A DNA stretch of 64,000 bases from Chloroflexota bacterium (GCA_016190665.1 JACPQD010000044.1:1-64000), one strand, 5' to 3'. Counted from the first letter of the stretch, positions 26,552 through 35,843 are shown. The notes: generated by a model from the sequence alone, not told the origin. A program made the numbers and translations.

Positions 26552-28200
26552 TGAGCAAGGTCCGTTCCGCGCTTGGGGCCCTCAGCCCTTCGATTTTGCT
26601 GGCCGCCATCCGCTCGATGTGGAGCGGCGCTTCTGCCGTGCTCGTGTTTCTGGGCGCTCTGGGCCTGGTGGCGGCGGTGGCCGCAGGGATAATGTACCTG
26701 CTGCTCCCCGAGCTTCGCGCCTATGTCGCCACGATGCTGGGCCTGGGCATCCTTTTCATGCTCATCTTCCTCGTGGGCGCCTTCAATCAGGTCAAGAGGG
26801 CCATGCTGGGACGGCGGGGCAGATACAGCACTAACACCATGGTGATGATAGCTGCCTTCATTGCTATTGCGGTGATGGTCAACTTCCTGGGAGCCCGCAA
26901 CTTCACCCGCTTCGACGTAACGGCCGCCGGCCAGTACTCTCTGGCCCCGCAGACAGTCAAGGTCCTCTCTGAGTTGACCGATCCAGTCCACGCTGTCGGG
27001 TTCTTCACGCCTGGCGACCCCAACGGCGAGAACGCCGCAACGCTGCTCAAGGAGTACACCTTCCGCACCGACAAGTTCACCTTTGAGCTGGTCGACCCCG
27101 AGGCGAACCCTTCGACGGCGCGCAACTACGCCATCAAGGACTACGGAGTGGTGGTTTTCGAGAGCGGCCAGCGCCGCCAGCAGGTCACGGCTGCTGGCGA
27201 GCAGGGGTTCACAGGCGCCCTCCTCAAGGTTACGGGCAAGCAGCAGAAGAGGGTCTACTTCCTTACCGGCCACGACGAGCGCAATTTCGCGGACGGGAGC
27301 CCCGACGGTTATTCCCTCGCCTTGAAGGGCCTGCAGGCCGACAACTACGAAGTTGCGCCGCTCAGCCTGGCCACCACGGCCGCCGTACCCGAGGACGCCG
27401 CCGCGCTGGTCATCGCCGGCCCCAAGAAGCCCCTGCTGGAGGCCGAAGTGAAGCCGCTGCAGGACTACTTGAATAACAAGGGAAAGGTCCTGATGCTCTT
27501 GGAGCCGAATCCGCCCGAGGATATGGTGAAGCTCCTCGCGCCCTGGGGAGTCGTCCTGGACAAGGGCTCAGTCATAGATCAGACGAGCTTCGTCTACCCG
27601 GACGCGGCCACGCCAGCGGCGCAGCGGCCGCAGTACCTGCCGTCCCAGATTACCAAGGACCTGGATACCACCTTCTTCCCCAGCGCCACGTCTGTCGGGA
27701 TCAGCCCTGACCTGGTCAAACAACAGGAAAACAAGAAGGTGGTCACGGTGACGGTGAGCCCGCTGGCCTTGACCACGCCTAATAGCTGGTTCGTTAAGAG
27801 CTATGACCCCAAGAAGGACCCTCCCTACGACGCGGCCACCGATAAGAAAGGCCCGCTCGCGCTGGCCGTCTCGGTCGAGGCCACCGCTGCGCTGCCCGAC
27901 CTGCCGGTGAAGCCGCCAGAGGGGGTGAAGGAGAGGAAGACGCGGGTGGTCGTCGTCGGCGACTCCGACTTCGCCTCGAACCAGTACTTTTACTCCCTGG
28001 GCAACAGCGACCTGTTCCTCAACTCCATCAACTGGCTGTCGGGGGAAGAGGAGCTCATCTCCATTCGCCCCAAGCCCCCGGCTTTCCGGCGGATGGTGGT
28101 GACCCAGGCAGGGTGGCGCTGGATCGTCTACTCGAGCATTGCCCTGCTGCCCCTGGCGGTGGCGGCGGCTGGCGCTCTGAACTGGTGGCGAAGAAGATAG
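26551..28200 (+). CDS. GldG-like ABC auxiliary protein
   Basis: 549 residues. Two or three N-terminal membrane helices (up to ~120), then an extracytoplasmic domain starting NFTRFDVTAAGQYSLAPQTVKVL, the usual GldG/ABC-auxiliary motif. YFLTGHDERNF and VVVVGDSDFASN are further family motifs, and one C-terminal helix ends in NWWRRR. ATG 26551 is chosen for its overlap with the permease stop and the AGGAG upstream. It probably supplies the periplasmic part of the transporter. Confidence 0.88.
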   Translation: MSKVRSALGALSPSILLAAIRSMWSGASAVLVFLGALGLVAAVAAGIMYLLLPELRAYVATMLGLGILFMLIFLVGAFNQVKRAMLGRRGRYSTNTMVMIAAFIAIAVMVNFLGARNFTRFDVTAAGQYSLAPQTVKVLSELTDPVHAVGFFTPGDPNGENAATLLKEYTFRTDKFTFELVDPEANPSTARNYAIKDYGVVVFESGQRRQQVTAAGEQGFTGALLKVTGKQQKRVYFLTGHDERNFADGSPDGYSLALKGLQADNYEVAPLSLATTAAVPEDAAALVIAGPKKPLLEAEVKPLQDYLNNKGKVLMLLEPNPPEDMVKLLAPWGVVLDKGSVIDQTSFVYPDAATPAAQRPQYLPSQITKDLDTTFFPSATSVGISPDLVKQQENKKVVTVTVSPLALTTPNSWFVKSYDPKKDPPYDAATDKKGPLALAVSVEATAALPDLPVKPPEGVKERKTRVVVVGDSDFASNQYFYSLGNSDLFLNSINWLSGEEELISIRPKPPAFRRMVVTQAGWRWIVYSSIALLPLAVAAAGALNWWRRR

Positions 28201-28212
28201 GGTACGATCTTT

Positions 28213-28258
28213 CATTGGGGATTCTTGATTGGCCCCCCCGCCCCAATCAGCAATCTAG
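28213..28258. repeat. CAATCAGCAATC-type intergenic repeat
   Basis: TTGGGGATTCTTGATTGG, a C-rich run, then CCCCAATCAGCAATC, an interrupted inverted repeat. A close copy lies at 56745-56787. Confidence 0.6.
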
Positions 28259-28268
28259 AGGTTAAGAT

Positions 28269-28823
28269 ATGAGCTTCCGTATTACTGCCCTCCTGTTGGT
28301 AGCGCTGGCGGCGCTGGGTTCCTACGTCTTCTTCTACGAGGTGCAGAAGCCCGACAAGCAGAACATCCAGGCGCCGTGGGTGTACAACATCGACCTGAAG
28401 GACATCAACGCCATCAAGGTGGTCTATCAGGGCAAGACGGTGGACATCTTGTGGGACGAGGAGAAGAGCTCCTGGTTTGCCCGGGAGCCCGTGATACCGA
28501 AGGTGGACAACGACCGGGTCAACGGCATCCGCGTGCTGCTTAGCGGTCCGCGCTCCAAGCGAGTGGTGGCGCGCAATCCGCAAAACCTGGCCGCCTATGG
28601 CCTCGACACGCCGCGAATACAGACGAGGGTTGGCCTGAATACCGGCGAGGTATGGAACATCAAGTTGGGGGAGAAGACGCCGGACGGCGGGGGCGTCTAC
28701 GTCATGTTCGAGGGCTACGATGTCCTCTACATCGTAGACTACACCTGGAGCGACGAGCTCTCCCGTTTCGTCACCGAGCCGCCCATCCCTAAGCCGGGGA
28801 CGCCGGCACCCGCGGAGGGCTAG
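28269..28823 (+). CDS. DUF4340-domain protein of the Gld-like transporter
   Basis: 184 residues. One N-terminal membrane helix (about 4-24) and then a DUF4340 domain: INAIKVVYQGKTVDI, SWFAREP and NLAAYGLDTPRIQTRV. DUF4340 proteins usually follow gldG-like genes, and this one ends the operon. It is anchored by the helix with the domain outside. It is shorter than many relatives, which carry two to three DUF4340 repeats. Role unknown, presumably part of the exporter. Confidence 0.82.
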   Translation: MSFRITALLLVALAALGSYVFFYEVQKPDKQNIQAPWVYNIDLKDINAIKVVYQGKTVDILWDEEKSSWFAREPVIPKVDNDRVNGIRVLLSGPRSKRVVARNPQNLAAYGLDTPRIQTRVGLNTGEVWNIKLGEKTPDGGGVYVMFEGYDVLYIVDYTWSDELSRFVTEPPIPKPGTPAPAEG

Positions 28824-28907
28824 CCATGAGCCCGCGCCGCCAACCTGCGGACGACCAAAACCCACCCCAGGGGATTGGCCGCAGGCTCATGATGTGTCAA
28901 GATTAAG

Positions 28908-29138
28908 ATGTTTCGCGGTTCTCTGCGCGATGGCAGGCTGCGGGCGCAGGCGCCCGTATCGGTTCGCTTCACCACGGAGAATGAGTACGTTATCGCCGAA
29001 GCGCCCGAGCTAAACGAATCCGGTTTCGGGAAGAACTGGTCTGCGGCCATGGCAGACCTGCAACGTCCAATAGCAGAGCGGTACCTCACCCTCGAGCAGG
29101 AGCGAGCGCGTCTGGGTCCCGATCTCCTGAGCGTCTGA
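28908..29138 (+). CDS. Small HicB-like protein of a two-gene pair
   Basis: 76 residues. The middle VRFTTENEYVIAEAPELNESGFGKNW resembles the small beta-rich HicB antitoxin fold, with AAMADLQRPIAE after it. It stands 32 bases before another small gene, and the pair looks like a toxin-antitoxin or regulator module. The ribosome binding site is weak. Assignment rests on general resemblance only. Confidence 0.55.
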   Translation: MFRGSLRDGRLRAQAPVSVRFTTENEYVIAEAPELNESGFGKNWSAAMADLQRPIAERYLTLEQERARLGPDLLSV

Positions 29139-29170
29139 GAGACTCTCCAGCAGAAGATTCATCGCCCGCG

Positions 29171-29437
29171 ATGACCACTAAGGCGCACGAGTTTGACCAT
29201 CTTATAGGCAAGTTCGAAACGAAGGTGCGCGAAAGCGGCGACCTGCTAGCCTGGTTCGAGGTGGAAGGAAAAATCGTCACTCGGACACGGCGCTCCAAAG
29301 GCCCCGGAGACCTGCCTAGGCAGCAGAGCATCAGGCAGCAACTCAAGCTGAGCGAGGCGGAACTGAAACAGGCTACTATGTGCTCCCTCGACCGCCAAGG
29401 CTACATTAACATTCTGAGAAGCAAAGGACTCCTCTAG
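29171..29437 (+). CDS. Small basic protein, partner of the HicB-like protein
   Basis: 88 residues with FDHLIGKFETKVRESGDLLAWFEVEGKIVTRTRRSKG at the start and a C-terminal QGYINILRSKGLL. I do not recognise a named family. Size, charge and pairing with the preceding HicB-like gene suggest the toxin half of a small module, but no catalytic motif such as the HicA histidine is visible. Confidence 0.55.
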   Translation: MTTKAHEFDHLIGKFETKVRESGDLLAWFEVEGKIVTRTRRSKGPGDLPRQQSIRQQLKLSEAELKQATMCSLDRQGYINILRSKGLL

Positions 29438-29626
29438 CTTTCCTCGCTGTCAGGATTTCCTTTCCTCGACGCCTCAAGACACCCGATACCAGTTCCCCAT
29501 GCCCTTGGCCCGGCGCCACCGAGCATCAAAATGCCGTAGGGCAGCGGGCTTGTCCCCTGCCGCCGTCGTCGGGGCGTTGGGAATCATTTTCATAGTAGGC
29601 TTCTCTGCTTTTCCACATGAACTGTT

Positions 29627-29945
29627 GTGCACATTACGTATTGATTCTTTCCTTAATTGTTTAGTGTTAATAAGCAAATAATATCAACAACACTAAGCAT
29701 TGTTAGCATGTTGACGGGAAGGTGGGAACTGTTAAGTCTAGCTTCGCGAGGGATGTTTAGGGGCCTGTGGATGGGTGCGGCCTGTTTGTGGAGGAGCCCG
29801 CCGATTGCACCGGCGAGCTCCCTGGAGGCCACATCTTTTGACATAATCTCAAGGCACTTATCCCCAAAGATAGAGAGTTATCCACAGATTTCAGGCATTT
29901 ATCCACAGATTTCACATTTTGTGAGGCATTTGGGGACACTTGGAT
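29627..29945. other. oriC: Chromosomal replication origin (oriC) candidate
   Basis: Adjacent to dnaA on its 3' side. Three DnaA boxes in one orientation at 29858-29866 (TTATCCCCA), 29878-29886 and 29899-29907 (both TTATCCACA) are spaced 20 and 21 bases, two helical turns. An inverted partial box (TGTGGATGG) is at 29766-29774. An AT-rich stretch at about 29627-29710, unlike the GC-rich surroundings, is a good duplex-unwinding candidate. The 29438-29626 part of the gap shows no gene. Confidence 0.8.
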
Positions 29946-29947
29946 CC

Positions 29948-31306
29948 CTAATCTGGCCGCAATGTCTCCCGCAGCTCCAGCACCTCGCGGCGGAAGTGAG
30001 TGTTGGCTTCCATTTCCTCCGCTATCTTTCTGCACGCATGGAGGACGGTAGTGTGGTCCCGGCGCCCCAGCTCCTTGCCGATGTCTGTCAGGGATAGAGG
30101 CGTTTCCTCGCGCATGAGGTACATGGCGATCTGCCGGGCGAGGACTATGGGCTGCTCACGCATCTTGCCGCTCAGGGAGACGGGATCCAGGCCGAAGTGG
30201 TCGGATACCGTAGCTATGATGAGGCCGGGAGATACGGCGCGGCGCCGCGTCCTCTCGGGGTCCATATCGGCGATGGCCTGGGCGGCCAACTCCGACGTAA
30301 TGGGCTTCTCCGTCAGCCTGGCGTAGGCAACCACGCGGTTCAGGCTGCCTTCCAGCTCGCGGATGTTGCGCTGCGCTTTGCGCGCTATCAATTCCAGAAC
30401 GTCGTTCGGCACATCCGCCTGTTGCTGGTCCGCCTTCGCTCGGAGGACGGCCAGCCGCGTCTCAAGGTCCGGGGGTTGAATGTCGGCGATGAGCCCCCAT
30501 TCGAAGCGCGAACGCAGCCTGTCCTCCAGCAGAGGCATCGACTTGGGGGGACGATCGCTGGTAATGACTATTTGACGGCTCGTGTTGTGCAGATCGTTGA
30601 AGGTATGGAAGAAGCCTTCCTGGGTCTGCTCCTTGTCCGCGATGAAGTGGATATCATCCACCATCAATATGTCAACGCTGCGGTATTTTGCTCGGAAGTC
30701 ATCGGTTTTCCGCTCACGGATGGCATTGATGAACTCATTGGTGAACTGCTCGGAGGTTACGTAAAGCATGTTGAGATGTTTCTGATAGACCTGGTGGCCT
30801 ATGGCATGCAACAGGTGTGTCTTGCCCAGTCCCGAGTCGGAGTAGATGAACAGGGGGTTGTAGCCGCGTCCCGGGTTCTCGGCGACCGCTTGGGCGGCGG
30901 CCTGCGCCAAACGGTTCGAGCTGCCTACAATGAAAGAGTTGAAGGTGTAGCGCGGGTTGAGGTTCGCAGGGCAGGCATTGGCGACGGTGTGAGTAGCAGA
31001 TGTATGATTGCTCGATGTGTGTGCTTCGCCGTTGCCGCCGTTCCCCCCTGAGGGTTGACATACCTCAAAGGAGACCTCCAGCTCCCTTCCCACGACGCTG
31101 GCGAGGGTCTTCACCACCAGCGAGCTCAACCGCTTGTCCAGACATTCGGTGACGAAGGAATTGGGCGCCCCGACGACGAACCTGTCATTTTCCAGGACAA
31201 GCCCCACTGTGTCTTTCAACCAGGTGCGGAAGTTAGCTTTGCTTACCTGGACCTCGAGCTGGCCAAGGGCCGTTTGCCAGGTCTCTCTGGCTGATCTCAC
31301 CTGCAT
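29948..31306 (-). CDS. dnaA: Chromosomal replication initiator DnaA
   Basis: 452 residues from ATG 31306, preceded by GAGGGGG. Domain I (1-85, WQTALGQLEVQVSKANFRTWL), a short linker rich in Gly, Ser, Thr and His, AAA+ domain III with Walker A SDSGLGKTH and Walker B LMVDDIHF, and domain IV with the DnaA signature LGRRDHTTVLHACRKI. The Walker A loop has SDSG where many DnaA proteins have GGVG. An upstream in-frame extension to 31390 is rejected because it lacks a ribosome binding site and known residues. oriC is directly downstream. Confidence 0.96.
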   Translation of the reverse strand: MQVRSARETWQTALGQLEVQVSKANFRTWLKDTVGLVLENDRFVVGAPNSFVTECLDKRLSSLVVKTLASVVGRELEVSFEVCQPSGGNGGNGEAHTSSNHTSATHTVANACPANLNPRYTFNSFIVGSSNRLAQAAAQAVAENPGRGYNPLFIYSDSGLGKTHLLHAIGHQVYQKHLNMLYVTSEQFTNEFINAIRERKTDDFRAKYRSVDILMVDDIHFIADKEQTQEGFFHTFNDLHNTSRQIVITSDRPPKSMPLLEDRLRSRFEWGLIADIQPPDLETRLAVLRAKADQQQADVPNDVLELIARKAQRNIRELEGSLNRVVAYARLTEKPITSELAAQAIADMDPERTRRRAVSPGLIIATVSDHFGLDPVSLSGKMREQPIVLARQIAMYLMREETPLSLTDIGKELGRRDHTTVLHACRKIAEEMEANTHFRREVLELRETLRPD

Positions 31307-31919
31307 GCTTTTCCCCCTCTGAGATAATGAGATAGTAGAGGACGACGAAAGAAACGCAAAGAAACGGCCCTCTCGCTGCAGGAAGACCACGATAGGGACT
31401 CAATTCCCGTAGCCGGGCGCGCGGTTCGGAAGCACAGCACAAGAAAAAGCCGGAACAACTGGCAAACCCGCCCGGAGCACGGAGATACCCTTGCTTGCCG
31501 CCGATGGCGCAGAGTCCGAGGCACTGAAGACGTATCTGTCCAGGGCCACTAGCACGAGGAGTGCCGGAAGAGGGCCAGGCATGAGCCCCGAGAAGGGCTC
31601 AAGAACGCTCACCATGATAGCAGACGGCTCTTCAGGCCGTCAAGGGGTTTTCGGCCCAGTTTTTGTGTGGTTTTTTGAGCGTGTGGGAGGGGTTTTTTAT
31701 GGCAAGTGGCCCGGAGATAGTGGCCGGTCATCGGCACTACTCACCCCTTTTGCGGCGTCCCCTGGGCCAGCCGGGTCAGCGTCCAGGCTTGACCGCAGGC
31801 GCCATCAGGGATATAATCCCAAGAGCGTTGGGCAGAGAGAATCCGCTTGTTGGCCGCTTGAAAACGCGGGATGTCGGCCCAGGAAAGAAGCTGGAGTCCT
31901 CATCGAAAGGAGTGGTGCA
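31307..31919 (+). promoter_or_regulatory. Intergenic region with promoter of the kelch gene
   Basis: 613 bases without a credible gene between the divergent dnaA and kelch genes. It holds TTGACC (31789-31794), 17 bases, TATAAT (31812-31817) pointing to the kelch gene, about 100 bases before its start. The open frame running from 31491 into the kelch gene has no known residues. Confidence 0.7.
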
Positions 31920-33749
31920 ATGCTAAGGCGCACGGTGCTTGCCCTCATCGCGGTCCTCCTGTTGAGCGGCCCTGTGGCCCCTTTGGGTCTGGCGCAGGAA
32001 GGGCCGCCGGACTGGGGAGAGATCGGTTTCTCCCAGGTGATGGTTTCCCGCACCCTTGATCCGGCCCGGCCTCATCGTGTGAGGACGGGACCCTACACAA
32101 TCGCCATTCCGGCCGGCGCGTTCCGAGGCCGCGTGGCCTTTGAAGTGCTGGCTGGCAACCCGGCAGCCTTCGCCGCCAGAGCGCCTGCGGGAGCGAAGCC
32201 CTTTCTGGCCTTCGCCCTCCGGGTCAGGGACATCGAGACCGGGAGGCTGATCGGCAGGTTCGCCAGGCCCATCGGCCTCGTCGTCGGTGATAACAGGATA
32301 AGCCGGGACAGCAAATACTATAATATCATGCCGGACGGGCAATTGAGGGCAAACTTCGCTGGTCTTCAGGTGAAGCCTGGGGAGCTGAGGCATCCCATCG
32401 CCGCTACAGGCCCAGGATGGCTGATTACCGTCCCCGCCCCCGGATTCGCCACCTGGCCCTTTGTGGAGCCGGTGATCAGAGTGCGCCGAGCGAGGAACGT
32501 GGCCACTTTCGTAGTGTGGGTACAGAATAACAGCCCTGAAGACCTGAGTAGCCTCGACGTGAAGATCAACATACCAACGGGGGCGAGGTTGATCAAGAGT
32601 TGGGCAGGGAGCCCTGGGAGCAACCCGGGCTCAAATGACGGCGCGGCGGTTGGCTGGCTGAGCACCGACGTCCCGGCGGGCAAACTCCAGGGGCCCTTCG
32701 CGATGCAGGTGGCCACGGGAGGGCAGCGGGTCGAAAGTCACGCCTGGTTGCGCTTCAAGGCGGAGACCTTTGGCGGCGAATCGGTTTCGGAGACTGCGCC
32801 CGGTCGTTTACCGCCACCGGGACGGCCCCTAGCGGCTCCGGTGTGGGAAACGCGGGCGCCCCTGCCGGAGCCCAATTCGGAGTTCACCGTGGCTCAATTG
32901 GGAAGCAAGCTCTACGTCCTCGGGGGTTACCCATCCACCCGAATCACGGTTCCAACCGTCCAGGCGTACGATGCGCGCGAGGACCGCTGGGAGCTCGCCG
33001 CGCCGCTGCCCCTGCCCCTCAACCATGGCATGGCAGCCTCCGTCGACGGCAAGATATACCATATCGGCGGGCAGATGACCGCCGCGGGGGGCGAGGAGGC
33101 CGGGTTCCTCGACGCGGTCTTCGAATATAATCCCGCGACAAACGCGTGGGCGTCGCGGGCGCCGATGCCAACGAAGCGCAGCTCTGGCGCCGCAGTGGTC
33201 GTCAACGGCAAGATCTATGTTGCCGGAGGTCGCCCGCCCCATGGAAACGAGTTCGCCGTGTACGATCCGCGTGAGGACACGTGGCAGACCCTGCCAGACC
33301 TGCCCACGCCCCGCAACCACATCGCAGCCGACGCCATACATGGCAAGGTCTACGTCGTTGGGGGACGCTTTGGGGGCGGCTTCCAGAGCGAGGTGACCGA
33401 TGTCCTTGAGGTCTTCGACCCTGCCACGAATACGTGGACCAGCCGGGCGCCCATGCCCACCAAGCGCGGGGGTGTGAACGGGATTGCGGCAAATGGCTGC
33501 CTGTACGTATGGGGCGGCGAAGGGCAGAACGAGGACCACCCGCTGGGCGTCTTCGCCGAGCACGAGGTGTACAACCCCGTCACCGATACGTGGCGGTCCC
33601 TGAGCCCGATGCCGGTCCCCGTCCATGGGGTGACCGGCGCCGCCTTCATCGATGGCTGGGTCCACGTCCCCGGCGGCGGGACCGCTTATGGCGGCAGCAG
33701 CGGCTCCACGATTAACCAGGTGTTTCGCCCCGAGCTGGCCTGCCGGTAG
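31920..33749 (+). CDS. Secreted kelch-repeat protein
   Basis: 609 residues from ATG 31920 behind AAAGGAG. A signal peptide (1-26) ends near GLAQ, then a region of about 270 residues including a DUF11-like Ig segment (VVWVQNNSPEDLSSLDVKINIPTG). Five kelch units follow, with YVLGG, YHIGG, YVAGG, YVVGG and YVWGG blades and repeated NPATNAWASRAPMPTKR-type turns: a beta-propeller. Extracellular; kelch propellers bind protein or glycan partners, but no enzyme motif is seen. The last ~20 residues look ordinary, without a sorting signal or lipobox. Confidence 0.88.
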   Translation: MLRRTVLALIAVLLLSGPVAPLGLAQEGPPDWGEIGFSQVMVSRTLDPARPHRVRTGPYTIAIPAGAFRGRVAFEVLAGNPAAFAARAPAGAKPFLAFALRVRDIETGRLIGRFARPIGLVVGDNRISRDSKYYNIMPDGQLRANFAGLQVKPGELRHPIAATGPGWLITVPAPGFATWPFVEPVIRVRRARNVATFVVWVQNNSPEDLSSLDVKINIPTGARLIKSWAGSPGSNPGSNDGAAVGWLSTDVPAGKLQGPFAMQVATGGQRVESHAWLRFKAETFGGESVSETAPGRLPPPGRPLAAPVWETRAPLPEPNSEFTVAQLGSKLYVLGGYPSTRITVPTVQAYDAREDRWELAAPLPLPLNHGMAASVDGKIYHIGGQMTAAGGEEAGFLDAVFEYNPATNAWASRAPMPTKRSSGAAVVVNGKIYVAGGRPPHGNEFAVYDPREDTWQTLPDLPTPRNHIAADAIHGKVYVVGGRFGGGFQSEVTDVLEVFDPATNTWTSRAPMPTKRGGVNGIAANGCLYVWGGEGQNEDHPLGVFAEHEVYNPVTDTWRSLSPMPVPVHGVTGAAFIDGWVHVPGGGTAYGGSSGSTINQVFRPELACR

Positions 33750-33850
33750 CTGGTAATTTGGCAGCCGATGCCCATAGAACGGTTGAAGGGGGCTAGCGCG
33801 CACCCCTGCGATATCTTACTTTGCAGACGCCTTGCTGAGGAAGAAAACCG

Positions 33851-34183
33851 TTGGTCAGAGACAGGAAGATAAGGCGAATCATCAAGGAGATCGTCGACCG
33901 GATCAGGGAAGGGTACGACCCGGAGAAAATAATCCTCTTCGGCTCTTATGCTTATGGAAGGCCCACCAAAGACAGCGACATCGATCTCTTTATTGTGAAG
34001 AAAACAGACAAGGTCTGGGTGGACCGCTTTGTCGAGGTTAAGCGGCTGATTTATGACCCCGCACGCCACATACCGGTTTCCCCCCTTATTTACACGCCCA
34101 AGGAACTGGAGGGCAGGCTGGAGTTGGGCGACGACTTCGTGGGGGAGATCTTGAGCAAGGGCGAAGTACTGTATGCCAGATAG
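33851..34183 (+). CDS. MNT-type nucleotidyltransferase antitoxin
   Basis: 110 residues from TTG 33851 (GAGGAAG upstream). GSYAYGRPTKDSDIDLFIV holds the GSxxxGxxxxxSDxD motif of minimal nucleotidyltransferases. MntA-type antitoxins can AMPylate the HEPN toxin encoded next. The gene overlaps the HEPN gene by 11 bases, the standard arrangement for the HEPN/MNT system. Confidence 0.88.
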   Translation: MVRDRKIRRIIKEIVDRIREGYDPEKIILFGSYAYGRPTKDSDIDLFIVKKTDKVWVDRFVEVKRLIYDPARHIPVSPLIYTPKELEGRLELGDDFVGEILSKGEVLYAR

Positions 34184-34574
34184 TCCGGACAGGAAGACGA
34201 TAGCCGCCGAATGGTTTGATCGCGGGGACCACGACATCGACAGCGCCAAGCTACTTTTCCAGCAGGGCGGACACACCGACACTATCGCCGTGCTGATCCA
34301 ACAAGCCGTTGAGAAGTATCTAAAGGGCTACCTGTTGGCCAGGAGCTGGAAACTGCGGCGTATCCACGACTTGGAGGCGCTTGTCACCGAGGCCGAAAAC
34401 CACGAGAATGGCTTTGCGTCTTTTCTGGACTTCGCCAGAGAGTTGTCCGCCTTCTATTTTCAGGCACGCTATCCGCCCGGGCCGCCGAGGCCGTATCCCC
34501 GGGAACAAGTAGCTGACGTGCTTATGAAGGCTGAAGCACTTATTAAGAAGATCAAAGAGGCAGCGGGGCCGTAG
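34173..34574 (+). CDS. HEPN-domain protein, toxin of MNT/HEPN pair
   Basis: 133 residues, helical. It begins AAEWFDRGDHDIDSAKLLFQQG, followed by QQAVEKYLKGYLLA, both hallmarks of HEPN proteins. The Rx4-6H RNase motif is not obvious: the closest is RRIHDLE, R-R-I-H. So RNase activity is uncertain and this copy may be a non-catalytic substrate-binding type. Confidence 0.85.
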   Translation: MPDSPDRKTIAAEWFDRGDHDIDSAKLLFQQGGHTDTIAVLIQQAVEKYLKGYLLARSWKLRRIHDLEALVTEAENHENGFASFLDFARELSAFYFQARYPPGPPRPYPREQVADVLMKAEALIKKIKEAAGP

Positions 34575-34755
34575 AGGCTTTGTGCCTGCTATGTCGGCGC
34601 AGGTCAGGCCGTCTCCCGAAGGCCAGTCGAACGATTTCGTCTGCTTGTTCTCTTGTCAACTCAATCGGCGCGCCCAGCGGCTGCGCCACCAGCTTCCGGA
34701 GTTTTGGAGTGTCCCACACTGTCCTGGTGTCCTTCACCTCTTTAACCAATTTCAT
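34552..34755 (-). CDS. Small hypothetical protein
   Basis: 67 residues, MKLVKEVKDTRTVWDTPKL then LTREQADEIVRLAFGRR. It has a GGAAGG site before the ATG and overlaps the 3' end of the HEPN gene by 23 bases in the opposite direction. No family recognised; it could be spurious. Confidence 0.35.
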   Translation of the reverse strand: MKLVKEVKDTRTVWDTPKLRKLVAQPLGAPIELTREQADEIVRLAFGRRPDLRRHSRHKASTAPLPL

Positions 34756-34892
34756 GGCAGGCCTTCCGAAATGATTTCACCGAACCTATCGCACATTATA
34801 TCAGATGAGCTCCCCTGTCGCAGCCGCTGGTGGAGAAAAGGGGAGGCGGGGGCTTAGAGCCGATCTCGCCTCAGGGGCGCAATTGCCGGACT

Positions 34893-35414
34893 TCAACGAA
34901 AGTCTAACACGTGTTCAGGTCTTGTCGGCCACGGGATCAATGCTCCGCTCCTCAATTGAGCTGGCCGGTTAAGGCCTGCCTGTTCGTCCACACGTGTATA
35001 GAAATCGGCACCGGTGGACGGGCTTGGAAGAAGTACAAGGTGAACCCCCATCTGAACCGCCAAACCGTCGCGCAGTTCAGCAGGCTCTTTGATCACAATA
35101 AGCCGCCGATCATCACATGGCGCCGAACGGATCAGCACATGGAAGTTCTCTAGCAGGTTGCAGTCGCTATTGGCGAGCTGTTCTCTTACCGGCTCCAACT
35201 CCGTACTGATGATGTACTTGTAGCCGAAAGCCGCGAATGATGCCAGATAGGCCGCACGCAGCCAGCCCAGGGCGGCCCGCCTTGCACTGTATTTGCGTTG
35301 AAACGTTATGCTAAACTCCTGTCCGTCCCAAGCGTTCTCTCTCACAAGTCGATCCATTTCCGCTCGCAGGCCGTCATGGGCGGCTGGCTGGTTTCTCTTG
35401 GGGATACCAAGCAT
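34893..35414 (-). pseudogene. C-terminal part of an HNH-like protein, frame-disrupted
   Basis: 173 residues starting MLGIPKRNQPAAHDGLRAEM, with SITFQRKYSARRAALGWLRAAYLASF. Its ATG lies two bases after the stop of the upstream HNH fragment. The frame read back across that stop gives RKIT directly before MLGIPK, making a continuous-looking protein. I interpret the two as one gene of about 300 residues split by a frameshift. A translationally coupled pair is the alternative. The 34756-34892 stretch downstream shows no gene. Confidence 0.5.
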
Positions 35415-35416
35415 TG

Positions 35417-35788
35417 TTATCTTTCGCCTGCGGCCACTACCTCAATGTTAAGGGTATGCTCACCCATCGTGAGTTGTGCCGACACGGCCCGCTTCATCCC
35501 TCCCCGCGCGAAGCCCAAGATGTCATCTAATGCCTGCATCTCACAGTCGAGTTCCCTCCCTGCGCGATTGTTACACTCGCAACAGGTCAGAAGTATCCTC
35601 TTCCCGCCGAGAGCCTGCGGCGGGACATGCTCCAGGGTCAGGACGTTCTCATCCAGCGCCGCGGGCAAAAACCCACGCATGCACAAAGGGCAAATGTAGC
35701 ATCGCGGAAGCGAAGGCCAGAGACGTGCTACCGCGTCAGCACCCCGTTCAAACCACGCTGTCGATCTCCTGGCCACGGATTCGACCAC
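35417..35788 (-). pseudogene. HNH-like nuclease N-terminal fragment
   Basis: 123 residues. CYICPLCMRGF, then LTLEHVPPQALGGKRILLTCCECNN, is an HNH-type zinc/nuclease core with two CxxC-like pairs and an EHVPP where HNH enzymes have their active histidine. The frame stops just after IEVVAAGER, and a matching second half follows in another frame. GAGGAGG lies very close to the GTG start, so the exact start is uncertain; GTG 35776 is possible. If intact, a DNA- or RNA-cleaving defence or mobile-element function would be plausible, but only from the fold. Confidence 0.5.
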
Positions 35789-35843
35789 CTCCTCAGTTGC
35801 TCACTCCGCGCGCCGGCTACCATGACGATGGCCTTCGTCCAGA

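Noticed and set aside
31491-31919. N-terminal extension of the kelch protein
   Set aside because: A promoter, ribosome binding site and signal peptide define the start at 31920, and the upstream residues are not protein-like.
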